Shown here piece by piece: positions 37,679 through 48,999 of a DNA stretch of 64,000 bases (position 1 is its first letter; each line of letters begins with the position of its first letter). The notes beneath the pieces were generated by a model. That model did no database searches, was not told where the DNA came from, and saw only the letters and a program-made list of their open reading frames with translations. The stretch covers positions 7,500,722 through 7,564,721 of the forward strand of contig JARFJB010000821.1 in NCBI GenBank assembly GCA_036346205.1, read 5' to 3'. The DNA comes from Vesta saturnalis. Lineage: Eukaryota; Arthropoda; Insecta; Coleoptera; Lampyridae. The position numbers were made by a program, and so were the translations under genes.

Positions 37679-40600
37679 AAGGTGGTAGGCATGTATACTC
37701 CATGCCAGCCGGGGAGGTAATACCACCCTTACCATGGGCTCCTTAATATTGGGTCTCCGATTTTCTGAGCTCGGTAAGGGCTGCCGGTTACCTTTTCCTA
37801 CATCCTTAATCTATTCTCAACCTTATTTTTCCTTCTCGCCCTCACTGTCTTCCTATCGGATTAAAAGTCCCAAATTAAAAAATAAGATGACTGTGATTTC
37901 TAGCGTAATAAATTCCGGACGTAAAATACTGCCCCATTCGGATGTCCGTGAGGGCAGGGCCCAAGCGACCACGGTCATTGAAAGTATCACATTTCTTATT
38001 CACTACTGCAACATCTGCGGTATCAGCTCTAATCTTAATCCTATTCACCGAGATCTTGAACAATTACAACCTGATATTTTGTTTCTATCTGACTTGCAAT
38101 TTTCTCAATACCACCTTCACTAACTTTCGATATAAAGGAGGCGTATGTGCCTACATCAAGGACAGAATTGCTTGCAAGAGGGTTTCTTCCTTAGAAAATA
38201 AAAATTTTGACGTGATTTGGTTTAAACATTCTGGTCCTAATTTTGTTAAATTCTACTGTTGCATTTATAGGTCTCCTAATGACAGTAACTTTCAAGACTT
38301 CTTCGATTACCTTAGTATGAAAGTTGACTATCTCCTGTCTCAGTTTCCATCTTGCGATATCTCAATTGTAGGCGATTTCAATGTTCATAACTCTAATTGG
38401 CTTCAGTTTTCATCTACTACAAATCCTGCTGGTCATAGTACAGAAACATTTGCTATTTCATGTGATCTCACACAAATAATTTCTGAACCCACAAGAATCC
38501 CTGATAACCCTAACCATACTCCACACCTTCTAGATCTCTTTCTTACATCAAACTCTCTTGTTTATAAAACTTCCATTCTTTCGCCTTTAGGTCTTTCCGT
38601 CCATTGTCTAATAGAAATCATTTCTACTGTACCTAATTCCACTATTGTTCGCAAAACCGATAGAACCTTGTGGTGTTTTAAATCAGCTCGATGGAGTAAT
38701 TTACGGGATTTCTTTGCAACCTTTCCATGGCGTGAATATTGTTTTAAGTCGTCCTCTTCTTCGGACATCGCTCTTTCAGTATCTGAAGTCATCCTCATGG
38801 GAATGGAGTTATACATACCCAAAAAACAGTATCGTATAGGTCATTCACGTTCCCAACCCTGGTTCAATAAGGCTTGTGCTGATGCAATATCTTTAAAAAA
38901 TAAATATTACATTAAATGGAAATCTAATAAATCGGTCGACAGTCATGTAGAATACGTTGGTGCTAGAAATATCTGCAAAAGTGTCATCACTAAAACTAAA
39001 AAGTTGTTCGAACAACGAAAATGCAATGAACTAGCTACATCTCCTTTAGGCAGTCGAAACTTTTGGTCTTTAGCTAAAGCCATTAGTAAAAACTCTTCTT
39101 CATACGTTATGAAACCAATTCATTTTCGGTACAAGCTCTTAGAATCGATCATCAGTAGGCTTGATCTCAATAAGGCGACTGGCCCAGACGGTATCCCAGC
39201 TATTGTCTTAAAGAAATGTTCCCCCGAACTAGTACCAGTCCTATCTAAGCTCTATACGATCTCTATGTCTTCTGGGCAATTCCCTTCATCATGGAAGTTA
39301 GCAAATGTTCAACCTATTCCCAAAAAAGGCGATAAGACCGATCCCTCAAACTACCGACCAATTGCAATCACTTCCATTTTGTCTAAAATCATGGAGAAAG
39401 CCATCAATTAGCAACTGCTCACGTTCCTTGAAACTAACAAACTCCTTAGTGACCATCAATATGGGTTTAGGCAAAGTCGTTCAACAGGTGGCCTTTCATA
39501 TGTGACCCAAGTTTGGAACAATACAGTAGAGCAGTCCGGTGAAACAGTTGTAGTCGCTTTAGATATCTCAAAGGCATTTGACCAAGTTTGGCATAAGTGT
39601 TTACTTGCCAAACTCACCTCGTTTTGGGTAAATGATACGCTCATCAACTGGGTTTCTAGTTTCCTTGATAAAAGACGAATACGTGTTGATGGCTTTTTTT
39701 TCAAAAGAAGTTAGCATTATCGCGGTCGTACCACAGGGATCCGTTATACCGCCTACACTTTTTCTGCTGTACATAAATGACCTTATTTCTTCAACAACTA
39801 ACCCCATCCATTGTTTTGCTGACGAGAGCACTCTTCACTGTAGTTCATCTCAGTCTACTCATAGTGATAATCCACCTTCTATGTCAAATCAAGAAATTAA
39901 AGCTGAAATGGCAAATTCAATCAACAAAGACATTCAACGTATTCTCGAATGGGGAAGCAATAATCTAGTTAAATTTAATGCTAACAAAACTCAGTGTTGC
40001 CTTGTGTCCGCCAAAAAAGATCGATCATTTCCTGTTGTAAGTATGAATGGCTCAGTTCTTAAGTTTTCAGACTCTATTACTCTGTTGGGTATGACTGTAT
40101 CTTCAAATCTCTCATGGGTTGACCATATTCTGTCAGCTACCAAAACAGCTGCTCGTAAAATAGGTCTTTTGTACAGATCTAAGCAGTACTTTACCTCTCG
40201 AAAACCCCTTCTGCTGTATAAGGCCCAAATTCGGCCTCATCTGGAATATAATTCTCACCTCTGGGTTAGTGCTCCCCAATACGCTCTCGATATCGTTGAT
40301 CGTATTCAAAAGAGAGCGATTAGGCTTATAAATGACCCATCCTTAACCTCTCACATACAGTCCTTTGAGCATAGAAGGATGGTTTCAGTTCTTTCTTTGT
40401 ATTATCGTTATTACAACGGCTATTGTGATGCTGAATTATATTCTGTGATACTTTCTCGGGCTATCTTTGCGAGAAACACTCGGTTCGCTCATTCACATCA
40501 TCAGTATGCAGTACAAATCTCCACTTGTCGTACCAAACGGCGCAATCCACATTTTTCTACACGGCTTCTAAACTCTGGAATGATCTCCCTAGTTCCTGCT

Positions 40601-40756
40601 TTCCTCTCACTTATGATATGAGAAAATTTAAGGTAGCTATTCGTAGGCATCTATTGGCAATTCACTATGCCTCTATCCATCCTCCTAAGTGTTCCTGAGT
40701 GCTTTAGCACGATAGGCCAAATTTAGCCTGTTCAGGTCCACAATCATAAAAAAAAA
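37679..40756 (+). mobile_element. LINE copy d: 5' leader to poly-A, EN-RT non-LTR retrotransposon, decayed
   Basis: This copy reaches from the shared 5' leader to the 3' end CAGGTCCACAATCATAAAAA at 40,756. The largest frame (37,942-39,411) covers the APE-type endonuclease (GGVCAYIKDRIACKRV, VGDFNVHNSNW with its catalytic Asp/Asn) and the linker (QPWFNKACADAISLKNKYY). It then enters RT (LDLNKATGPDGIPAIVLKK, SNYRPIAITSILSKIMEKAI) and ends in a stop. The next frames carry VVVALDISKAFDQVWHKCL, GSVIPPTLFLLYINDLISS and FADESTLH. Defects: a small deletion removing the endonuclease LSET Glu region, about 135 bp missing near 39,090, a stop at 39,410, a frameshift near 39,690, and FADE for FADD. The C-terminal domain continues to about 40,700. 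Confidence 0.9.
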
Positions 40757-41214
40757 GACAAAGTAGAAACTTGCAGCCAACTATATACTATTACGCCATC
40801 TAGAAGCCTCTGTGTGAACTTTGATGATGTATTTGTTATGACGAATACGTGTGGACAGCGGACTGAATAATATAAGAATTCAAACTCGGTTCTACGCTGG
40901 TATTCATTCTAATTTTGAAATAAAAAAATAATTGCGGTGATCTCGAATATTGTAAAAGCGGTATATGGTAAAATAAATCAGGTATATAGTAAATATGTAT
41001 TAGATATGAATAAAAATAGATATGTGCCAGAAATTGCAATAAAGGAAAATATGTGTAAAAGTACTATGCACTATGCAATGAAAAAAAACAATATGTTTTA
41101 TTATTTTTTTAGAAATAAAATGACTTCATGTTGATTTTTTCACATAAATTGTAACTGCAAATAATTTTACGGTTGTGTGAGATCTGTTTATATTTTTATT
41201 TTAGTAAAAATGGA
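40757..41214. other. No gene seen
   Basis: AT-rich spacer between the LINE 3' end and the piggyBac relic. Confidence 0.5.
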
Positions 41215-41960
41215 CCTCTGAAAATTTTATGCCCGTTATGTGGATCTACCGGATGGCAACGTTAGTGAGATCGGACTGCAGATGAAATAATATCCAAAAG
41301 CGACCTCAATAGTGAGGAGGATGTGCCAATTTATCCTACCTACAAGAGAAAAAGGTACAAAACTCATCTAGGACAAAATATAACAAAAAAGATTCGGTAG
41401 AAGATGATCTTCGATTTTTAGGAAATGAAACACTACCCTAAGAAGTAATTGATCTTGTGTCACCTTATCAGTTTTTTTAATTTTTCTTCACCTAACGAAT
41501 TAGTAACGTATATCGTTGAACAGTTAAATTTTTACTCAGTCCAAATGCGACCTAAAAAAACCTTTAAATTTAACTGACAACAACAATTTTTGGGTTTATG
41601 TCTATCGTTCAGTTACCTACAGCAAGAAGTTATTGGAATCCTTTCTTTGGACATCCAGTCGTGTTTACAATGATGACTTGTAATAGGTGGCAAGAAACAA
41701 AACGGTTTCTTTATTTTAACTACAATGATACCTTTGTGCCTGTCGGTGAACCAAGACATGATAAGTTACATAAAATTAGACCCCTTCTAACAAAATTGAG
41801 AGAGCATTTGCGTTTGGTGCCAAAAGAGGAATACCTGCCTGTGAACGAACAGACAAACAAAAGCAAAATCATCAATGAAGCAATACAATCCTAAGAAGCC
41901 GTATAAGTGGGGCTGTAAAGCTTTTGTTCTTAGTGGAGCTTCAGGACTTTCATATGATTA
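41215..41960 (+). pseudogene. piggyBac-type transposase, 5' half
   Basis: The plus strand encodes the N-terminal and first catalytic part of a piggyBac (DDE_Tnp_1_7) transposase in several frames. A degraded acidic start is followed by VSPYQFF, YIVEQLNFYSVQM, then the open piece 41,598-41,894 with MSIVQLPTARSYWNPFFGHP, YNDTFVPVGEPRHDKLHKIR and VPKEEYLPVNEQ. The last normally reads VDEQ in this family, so the first catalytic Asp is Asn here. After a frame change, YNPKKPYKWGCKAFVLSGAS is legible before unrelated sequence interrupts at about 41,960. piggyBac targets TTAA. Dead by mutation and interruption. Confidence 0.8.
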
Positions 41961-44195
41961 CTGTAGCGCCCCCAGTTACCCTATCTTAAAAAAGTGTAAT
42001 TTGAACTGATTCGCAATAGTGCAAATCTAAGAACAAAACAATCGCTAAGTGATTTATCTTGACTTTACTGATAATAAGGCCACTATTACTCAAAGTAATT
42101 GCTTGCCTTACATTGACGTTACTGGTAATAATTAAAACATTAGAATTGATTTACAAGTCTGATATTTAATTACTAGCAAACCTCAAATCTGATCAAAAGA
42201 ATTGACCATCTAGTGGTAGGTACGTTGTGCTATTTGAATTAGATAGGCTGGATGAGGTTAAGTGTTGCATCATGTGGGGAAGGTAAACAATGAAACCACT
42301 AAAATTAATCTAACGAGCTTTGCGCAATGATGGTTCAACCCGTTAATTTACTATTGTGGGAAAGAACCACCAAGAAATCCCACTTTATTCATAAATAAGT
42401 AATTGCACAAGTACATTTATAAATCCAATGGCACACAAAACAATGAAAGGGTTCAATATATAACAAAACACCATTAAATCAGGTTAAAGTGCGTACACAA
42501 TAATAACATAAAATAAATAAATAAATAACATTATTATTAGTTTTTGTTATGAACGAATAAGTTCAAAGGTAAATATGTAGTTAAAAATTATTATTAATTT
42601 TATTAATAAAATTAATAATAATTTTTAAATAAATAACAGTTTGGCAACACATAAACACAATAAAAAAAACAATGTACTTATACCCACAACTGTAGCAGAA
42701 ATAAATTAGAATAAAAATTGTAATACCAAACATGTGGCCCTATATAATCAATCATGCCGGTCTTTAAGTAAATAAGCAAATAAAAGAATAAGAGAAATTA
42801 CGGTACATATAAAATGCAACAACAGTAAAATTTCACAGGTGAGAATAAGGTAAATGCAAAGACAAAAGAAAATAGACAAGGAATTTACACGTACACAATT
42901 GTTTAGTTACTAATAAAGCACAAAATACATACGTACAGTAACAATAAACTCATTAAACAAAGCCTTACAAGGGTAAGTTGTAAATAGATCATAACATCGT
43001 GACCAATATAAAAGTTTGAGTGCGATAAAAAAATACAGCCTCCCTTTCTCAGGTTACACATTCATCTATACGACAATAAAAACAATGAAAATAAAAGTTG
43101 AGGTGTTTAATAATCATATGGACCCGGCAATTGCCTATTTACAATTATAACCAAGCTTTATCCTGTACCCGTTCGTCCACTCCCACCTCTACACAAAAAT
43201 AAATATAAACAACAAACAACAATGCTAATTCATCCAAGTACATGAGTGTGGGAGCCCTGTACTGTCTTTTATTTTAGCAGATTTCCGCTGACTGAGCCCA
43301 CGTGCGAATGAGGTACATTTGCAAGGCAATGTTTGATCTTTAATACGTTACGTAAGCTTGTAGAGTTGGTTGCTACGAGCTTTGATTCAATTAAAAATAC
43401 TTACTTACATTGAATATTATAATCCTTCAATTAACCACTTATTCACCAATATTTAATGGGTTACGATACGCCATTTAAACCCACCACGATAACGACTATT
43501 TATACATATATTGTTTACACGCACGCTTATTAACACCCGAATCTTTAGTTCAGTAAAATCTTCCTCAATTGAAACTCTAACTACAACTGTCTTCCCCTCC
43601 GATTACAAAACTACCTATCTTTACTCTCGAACATCAACCCCCGTCTTTCAAAAGCAATAAAAAAACAAGAAATTATTACGTGGGAGGACGTCTCTTGATC
43701 TACGGTATTTTCCGCCGTAATTAATTATTAAATCAGTGACATTTTAACATCAAGAGCGCGCGTATAGAAATTTTCAGCAATTCGTCACGCCACTTTCCGC
43801 AGAACACCTGTTTCTCTACCCAAATATATATTTTCTTTTTCTGTTCAACCCTCATTCAAACATCAATTACATACATTCCCACATTTCTTACATAAAACAT
43901 AAAATAAAATATCACGGAAAACATTAGCAAATTACGACGTATTATCAAGATATTTAAAACCCGTAAATTATCCTTTCTATTAATCAATTGCGATTTAAAA
44001 ATGTTTATTACAATAATAAAATTTTCTCGGTGCGCTACCTACTTCACAAAATATTTGCTGGTCAACAAAGCAATACAATTTCTCCTAACACACCAGACTT
44101 AGTTGATACAACAATGTCTTATGAATAATGTCTACAATCATTCCTAGAAATCCAAATTAGAAATTCTGCTTCGATAACTTGTTTAAATCGTTACA
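41961..44195. other. 2.2-kb insertion splitting the piggyBac relic
   Basis: AT-rich DNA with a headless copy of the tRNA-headed SINE tail (42,541-42,632) and no recognised gene. Some piggyBac sequence between the two halves is missing, so insertion was accompanied or followed by deletion. I see no terminal repeats that identify the inserted element. Confidence 0.55.
42541..42632 (-). repeat. SINE1 tail without tRNA head
   Basis: On the minus strand TTACCTTTGAAC then TTATTCGTTCATAACAAAAA matches the tails at 5,985-6,060 and 6,310-6,385. The tRNA-like head is absent, consistent with 5' truncation during retroposition. Confidence 0.65.
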
Positions 44196-44770
44196 ACTTC
44201 AGGTATACCTTACAAAAGAAGGCATTCAACAGAATAACGAATGTGCAAATTTCAAAAGAGAAAGAAATGAGAAAAGAAGAATGTGGTTACATGGTGGAAA
44301 AAGTAGCTAAAGTTGACGGGGTAGAAGTTTCCGTTGTACCATGGTTTGATAACAAGGTTATCACTTTGATGTCAAGATTTGTAGGAAGCCAACCTATAGT
44401 TGCAGTTGAAAGATTTTCGAAAAAAGACAAAGGTCGAATTAAAATTTCCTCTCCACAATCGGTGATGGTTTATAACAGATTTCTGGATGGGTGGACCTAC
44501 TAGACTCTATTTTAGGATATTATAGAGTATCTATAAGATCAAAAAAACGGTACCTTAGAATTTTTCTTCCACTTACTTGATCTCCATTGCATAAACGAAT
44601 GGATTTTATAGACGCAATGTGGAAAATGAGAAACTGGAATTGGTGACCTTCAAATTGGCAGTTATTGAAGATTTATGTAAAGTTCATACAAGTACCCCGC
44701 GTTCACGTGGCAGGTGTCTGAAAAATACGTTTCATGAAAAAAAATTTAAAACCCCGGCAACGATATGAAC
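44196..44770 (+). pseudogene. piggyBac-type transposase, 3' half
   Basis: Continuation of the relic at 41,215-41,960. The frame 44,243-44,503 reads KEKEMRKEECGYMVEKVAKV, then VVPWFDNKVITLMS (the DNK segment carries the third catalytic Asp of piggyBac) and VGSQPIVAVERFSKKDKGRI. After frame changes ILGYYR-like and YLRIFFHLLDL-like sequence follows, and LVTFKLAVIEDLCKVHT marks the end. The cysteine-rich C-terminal zinc finger is not legible. Confidence 0.8.
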
Positions 44771-45374
44771 GATAGGGTAACATTTTCTACTCTACCAAAG
44801 GTCAGAACTTTTGTTATTATTTTTCGTCTGGACTTAATTACTACATTCTCACTGTATGCGCTAGAAGTCGTGGATCACCTCTGCAGTGGTTTAAGTAACG
44901 TGTTAATTACAGTATAATTCACTTACCGTTAATGAACTTCACACAGACTTCAGTGACCGTGATTGGTAAAATTACACACTGCTAGAAGTTAACTGTTGCT
45001 GCATGAATCTATTTAATTATTAGTTGGACCTTATTTAAGTGATCTTCCTAACGTTTACTTTATAATTCCTAATACTGTTTGGTAGAAATTGTAGACTCTC
45101 ACCCACGCTCACTTTAAGATAGCGTCTATGTTTTTATTGTAGTAAAAAGTAGGTCAACTGCGCACAAACCAGTTTGGCTACGTTGCGCGGCAGCAGCTAT
45201 TTCATATGAGTTTGTTATACGCACGAACACGTGATTTCATTTAGTTTTTTAAATTAAATTCTTGCACTTTAATTGTAACTTTGTTTAACTTTTATGTACA
45301 TTTCAATTTACCGACATTTACCTGTAAATTTATTTTTGGGCTTTTGGGGGAACTAAGTAAAATTCTTTCTATGA
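44771..45374. other. No gene seen
   Basis: No recognisable coding or repeat structure before the microsatellite. Confidence 0.45.
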
Positions 45375-45389
45375 CATGTACACACACAT

Positions 45390-45488
<99 letters not shown>

Positions 45489-45505
45489 CTCACGCACGCA
45501 CGCAT

Positions 45506-45537
<32 letters not shown>

Positions 45538-45552
45538 GCACGCACGCACGCA
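45375..45552 (+). repeat. (CA)n then (CGCA)n microsatellite
   Basis: About 30 CA units followed by about 27 CGCA tetramers with a few variants. It disrupts the 3' end of the minus-strand BIR gene, whose frame runs into it. Confidence 0.95.
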
Positions 45553-45599
45553 TACATCTATTCAGGTGTATGGTTTGCTTTAGGAATGAGACATTTTGA

Positions 45600-46143
45600 T
45601 CTAGTATAAGTGCGAAAAGTCCTTTCGACTTCTGTCTCATTACACCTGCGTGCCGTAGTGCAAGTAATTGGGCGTACGTGCAGTGTGGCGCCCATCGTAG
45701 ATGATCCTGTAGTAGAGCATCAGATGGTTGCCATTGGTTTATTCTAACTCCACACCTGAAGCATTCAACTGTGTCGTCGGTAGATGTGGAAATGAATCCT
45801 GTTGCAGAAATGCCTAAGGTGAGTGAACTCCAAACCATGTTCGATACGTTAGTACACGTTTATCAAAGCAATAGTAATATTGAGGATAATAAAAATTTGA
45901 TGGCACGTCACACATGTTCTCGCCATAAAAGAAATATGAATCATCCTCATGTACTTGATGTAACATTGTTAGGGGTGCTCTATGAGCACTAGTATTCTGG
46001 GTGTCACATGTTGTACAGTACAACCCATCTCTCGATATGTGTATGGTGGTCAATAGTTCAGTCGTCACTTTGTTGCGACGCTTTGTAACATGCATAGCAT
46101 AGATGCTTATGGCCAACAAGATGATAACGAGTGTGAAGGACAA
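45600..46143 (-). pseudogene. Membrane-anchored BIR-domain protein (IAP-like)
   Basis: The N-terminal frame (46,143-45,814) opens with a hydrophobic segment, MSFTLVIILLAISIYAMHV, then basic residues, which looks like a signal anchor. It runs about 100 residues to RVLTYRTWF, the usual beginning of a BIR domain. A one-base frame change near 45,815-45,835 leads into ATGFISTSTDDTVECFRCG. There the zinc ligands follow the BIR rule exactly: C-x2-C-x16-H-x6-C (Cys codons 45,763 and 45,754, His 45,703, last Cys 45,682). BIR domains bind caspases or IAP antagonists and are common in insect DNA viruses as apoptosis inhibitors. No RING finger follows; the frame ends in the microsatellite. It lies 1 kb downstream of the integrase on the same strand, suggesting cargo of the Polinton-like element. 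One frameshift; otherwise well preserved. Confidence 0.75.
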
Positions 46144-46269
46144 ATGTGAGTGAATAATAGCATAAATTACTCATGAGGGCATGATGGTGGAAGTATTGAA
46201 TTTGTTTATCCAAATTGGCAAACAATTCTGAATTCCACTGCACATCCTCATATTATTCCTTAGCGCTCT

Positions 46270-47020
46270 GTTGCGATGGAAGGTATTGTATGAAACTATT
46301 AACAAGAAGAAAGTTATTCGCATCTATGATTGTGAAGAATTAGAAATTTATTTAGGATGGGAGTCTATAGAGCAGTTATGAAGACTTCTATCTATTATGG
46401 AATTTCCTGCATTTTACAATAAAATAATAAACACGGAAGCGGAAATGCCTGATGTTGACATACTTAAGTTATTAGTTCCAATGCAAAGCATGTATGATGT
46501 TAATCTAGCATGTGCTATGGAAATTGTAGAATTTACCAAGGAGAAAATAGATATTGATGTGGAGGGTAAAAAGAATAGGAATAAGGGTTAGCCAATACGT
46601 GCATGTGTTATAGTGTAGAGTCATGGCCTAGAGTTACTGGAGTGAGTTTGATGCTGAACATGAAAAACTATATGGAAGGGTACGTTTAGTAATGAGTATT
46701 TAGATAATCTGGTACACAAGTATGGTGGAGGAATACGTCTTTGTGAAAAATACTTTCAATCTCATGAAGATGGTGTAGAGTATATCTGTTGCATGAAACG
46801 ATTAATTGAAGACCTTAAAGAGATATAATTGAAACAATTTGTATACGAAGAGCAACATTTACCGTATTATAATTCATCAGAAAACAACTCATCGAGTGAA
46901 GGATGTGCGCATTATTGAATCTAAAGACGTACTGCACTATATAGTACAATGGGAACAATAATCTAGAGACGTAATTTCTCATCGTGAATGTATGTTTGTG
47001 AAACGCTGCAATTGTATGTA
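46270..47020 (+). pseudogene. Decayed coding stretch of unknown identity
   Basis: Several short frames follow each other on the plus strand. The clearest is 46,397-46,591, MEFPAFYNKIINTEAEMPDV then LKLLVPMQSMYDVNLACAME. In other frames YLDNLVHKYGGGIRLCEKYF (about 46,690) and a Cys-rich end FVKRCNCM near 47,020 are legible. The composition is protein-like rather than random AT DNA. Position between BIR and integrase, but on the opposite strand, suggests a further gene or two of the viral element. I do not recognise the family. Confidence 0.35.
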
Positions 47021-47119
47021 GTATATTATTTATATATTAATATAAATAAAAGCTAAAATTGACAAAAAATCGTTACATAATAATATTACAGTAGATACAA
47101 GTAAATGTGCATAACGTAT

Positions 47120-48360
47120 TATATAATGTGTTTTTTAGAAATCCATGAATTGTGAGAATTATCAAAATCCAACCACTTAACGAGAGATTTATTTCCTTGA
47201 CGTCGTATTACACGTTCAACTAAGTGAATATATATTTAACACTTTGAAGTTCGGACGCATAGAAACAACCTTGAATCTCTTGATCTCGATTATCACAAAA
47301 TGTGATAATTGGGCTTGAACGTTTTACTGCTAATATTTCAAAGATTCCCTAACTCCAATTAGGTGTGTAACTCTTAGAGAATACGTTTATATGTTTCCTA
47401 ATATGTACATAATCCCTCATTTTAAATTTAGTTGTTTTACGGTCAAGAACTTTATGACATTTTAAATGTTTCAAAATAGCGGCAGCGTTTCTTTCCGTTA
47501 CATCTATTGGTTTGTATTCCGTTTCCGTTTCTTGAATTATAATGAACAATGATTTGAGGCAATATTGATAACGATTTATAGGAACCCTGCATGCTGAATG
47601 TTTTCCACATTATTGCTTTAAGGGTACGATTGACACGTTCTACTAAGCTACTTCTCAATTTGGTATAACCACTGTAATGATTTTTTCATTACTTTTTTTA
47701 AATTCTCCATTATAAAACTCCGTTTTCATTTTTTTTTTGTATATGTTTAGGCGGTCTTTACAAACCAGACACAAATGTATTTATTACATCCGCGACTAGT
47801 TTACGATTCTTGCGTTTGATGGGAAAAGCCTCGACATATTTAGAAAATGCATTTATTACTACTAAAATGTATCGAAATATTTTATTTACCCGAGCATAAG
47901 GCCATGAATTTCATTCCTCCCTGGGGGAGGACGGGCTGCTCGAGCTTTCCGAGCTCCTTCAGCCACAATCACGGATTCCCAGCATACATACATATATTAC
48001 GTATATATGCATGGTGGGATTAAGGATGGGTGTTGTCAGCATAGGATCAAGGAATGGAGCTGGGGTTCTGAGGGGGAAAATACTACCCCAGCATTCGCCT
48101 AAATAGCCGCACATGGTGTGCATATACGCAGTGACCATGCCGCTACATGTGTATGAGGAAAACCCAAAAAACCTCATACAAGGTAGACGGTGACGGAAAT
48201 CGAACCCATTACCTCCCGAATGCTAAGAAGGTTGTGTCACCACTACGCTACCAGCTCGGTATTCACTAAATCAGATAGAAACAGATCATTTAAACCATTG
48301 AGTACTACATAACGTCGCGGAATATTCTTCTTGCTGATTTATGCAATTCTTCAACATCAG
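47120..48360 (-). pseudogene. Polinton/adintovirus-type integrase with C-terminal chromodomain
   Basis: A retrovirus-like (rve) integrase, which inserts linear viral DNA into the genome, is readable in pieces. N-terminal: ADVEELHKSARRIF (about 48,340) then VLNGLNDLFLSDLVN near 48,270 with the first catalytic Asp. A SINE (47,901-48,262) interrupts exactly here. After it: PYARVNKIFRYILVVINAFS and KYVEAFPIKRKNRK (47,890-47,800). Next, SSLVERVNRTLKAIMWKTFS with the catalytic Glu (about 47,650). Then PIDVTERNAAAILKHLK and FSKSYTPNWS (47,350). Last, in shifted frames, SVKYIF then a chromodomain-like VKWL then NSHNSWI segment ending near 47,125. Chromodomains at this position are typical of Polinton integrases. 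The second catalytic Asp region is lost in a frame-broken stretch (47,660-47,780). Confidence 0.75.
47901..48262 (-). mobile_element. tRNA-derived SINE (SINE2) inserted in the integrase gene
   Basis: On the minus strand it begins with a tRNA-like head, CCGAGCTGGTAGCGTAGTGG (A box), and GGTTCGATTTCC (B box). It continues with GAGGTTTTTTGGGTTTTCC, CATGTAGCGGCATGGTCACT and a 3' body ending near GGAATGAAAT. Total about 360 bp. The 3' body is also found headless in both duplication units (29,866 and 35,040). It splits the integrase between the first catalytic Asp segment and PYARVNK, so insertion took place in an already integrated viral gene or killed it. Confidence 0.75.
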
Positions 48361-48379
48361 CTTTAGTCACGTTGTCACT

Positions 48380-48840
48380 TTGGATTTCGGTAAAATCTCT
48401 GTTATGAATGATTTTGTAAATTTGACACCTGGTACTATAGGTTGAATGACAAATTCCTTGCTTATAGTTATAGGAACAGTAGCGACGTGTATAATAGATC
48501 ATCCACTTGAAGATGATGAACTCAAATGTACTACTGTACCCTCTGCATAGGAAAACAAATATTTGTCATTTGTGCCCAATGGAATATGTACTACCTTCTT
48601 ATGCAATAGACATTATCAGGTAAAATAAGTTTCATAATATAAATCATCTTGTTTCGTGGCATCACTATGATGATGAATAATATATTTACCAAATTTATTT
48701 ATTGTCATTTGATGGTGAAGATATCTACCATTTTTATCTATTGGCATTAGTGGATCCAGCAGCTATCAGTTCTGATTTCAATTGTAAAGTAGAAATCTCA
48801 ACCTCATTGTCATATGTGGTATTAGCAATTGCAGTTACAG
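48380..48840 (-). pseudogene. Unidentified decayed protein upstream of the integrase
   Basis: Minus-strand frames with protein-like composition: TAIANTTYDNEVEISTLQLK near 48,800 and, further on, VPITISKEFVIQPIVPGVKF then TEILPKSKVTT (about 48,480-48,370). Rich in Thr/Val, which suggests a beta-rich protein. It lies in line with the other minus-strand viral genes. Identity unknown. Confidence 0.35.
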
Positions 48841-48842
48841 TT

Positions 48843-48960
48843 ACTTTATAGGGCGAGTCCACAGATATTTAGAATATCAGTCTATCACTGTTAGAATATA
48901 CTTATGATAGCGGTTCTCTTGAGCATTCGGAATAAATTCGGCTAAATCCACTTGCCAGAG
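48843..48960 (-). pseudogene. Second integrase core fragment
   Basis: The minus strand reads NLWQVDLAEFIPNAQENRYH then KYILTVID, a stop, and YSKYLWTRPIK. The pattern W-Q-x-D-L ... Y-x-x-Y-I-L-x-V-I-D-x-x-S-K-Y is the beginning of the rve catalytic core of Polinton-type integrases. It differs in sequence from the integrase at 47,120-48,360 and keeps a catalytic Asp in VDL. It is therefore the remains of another element copy or a rearranged duplicate. Confidence 0.6.
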
Positions 48961-48999
48961 ATTTTAATTTTTAATTGTTTAATTTGATATTTGCAGTTG

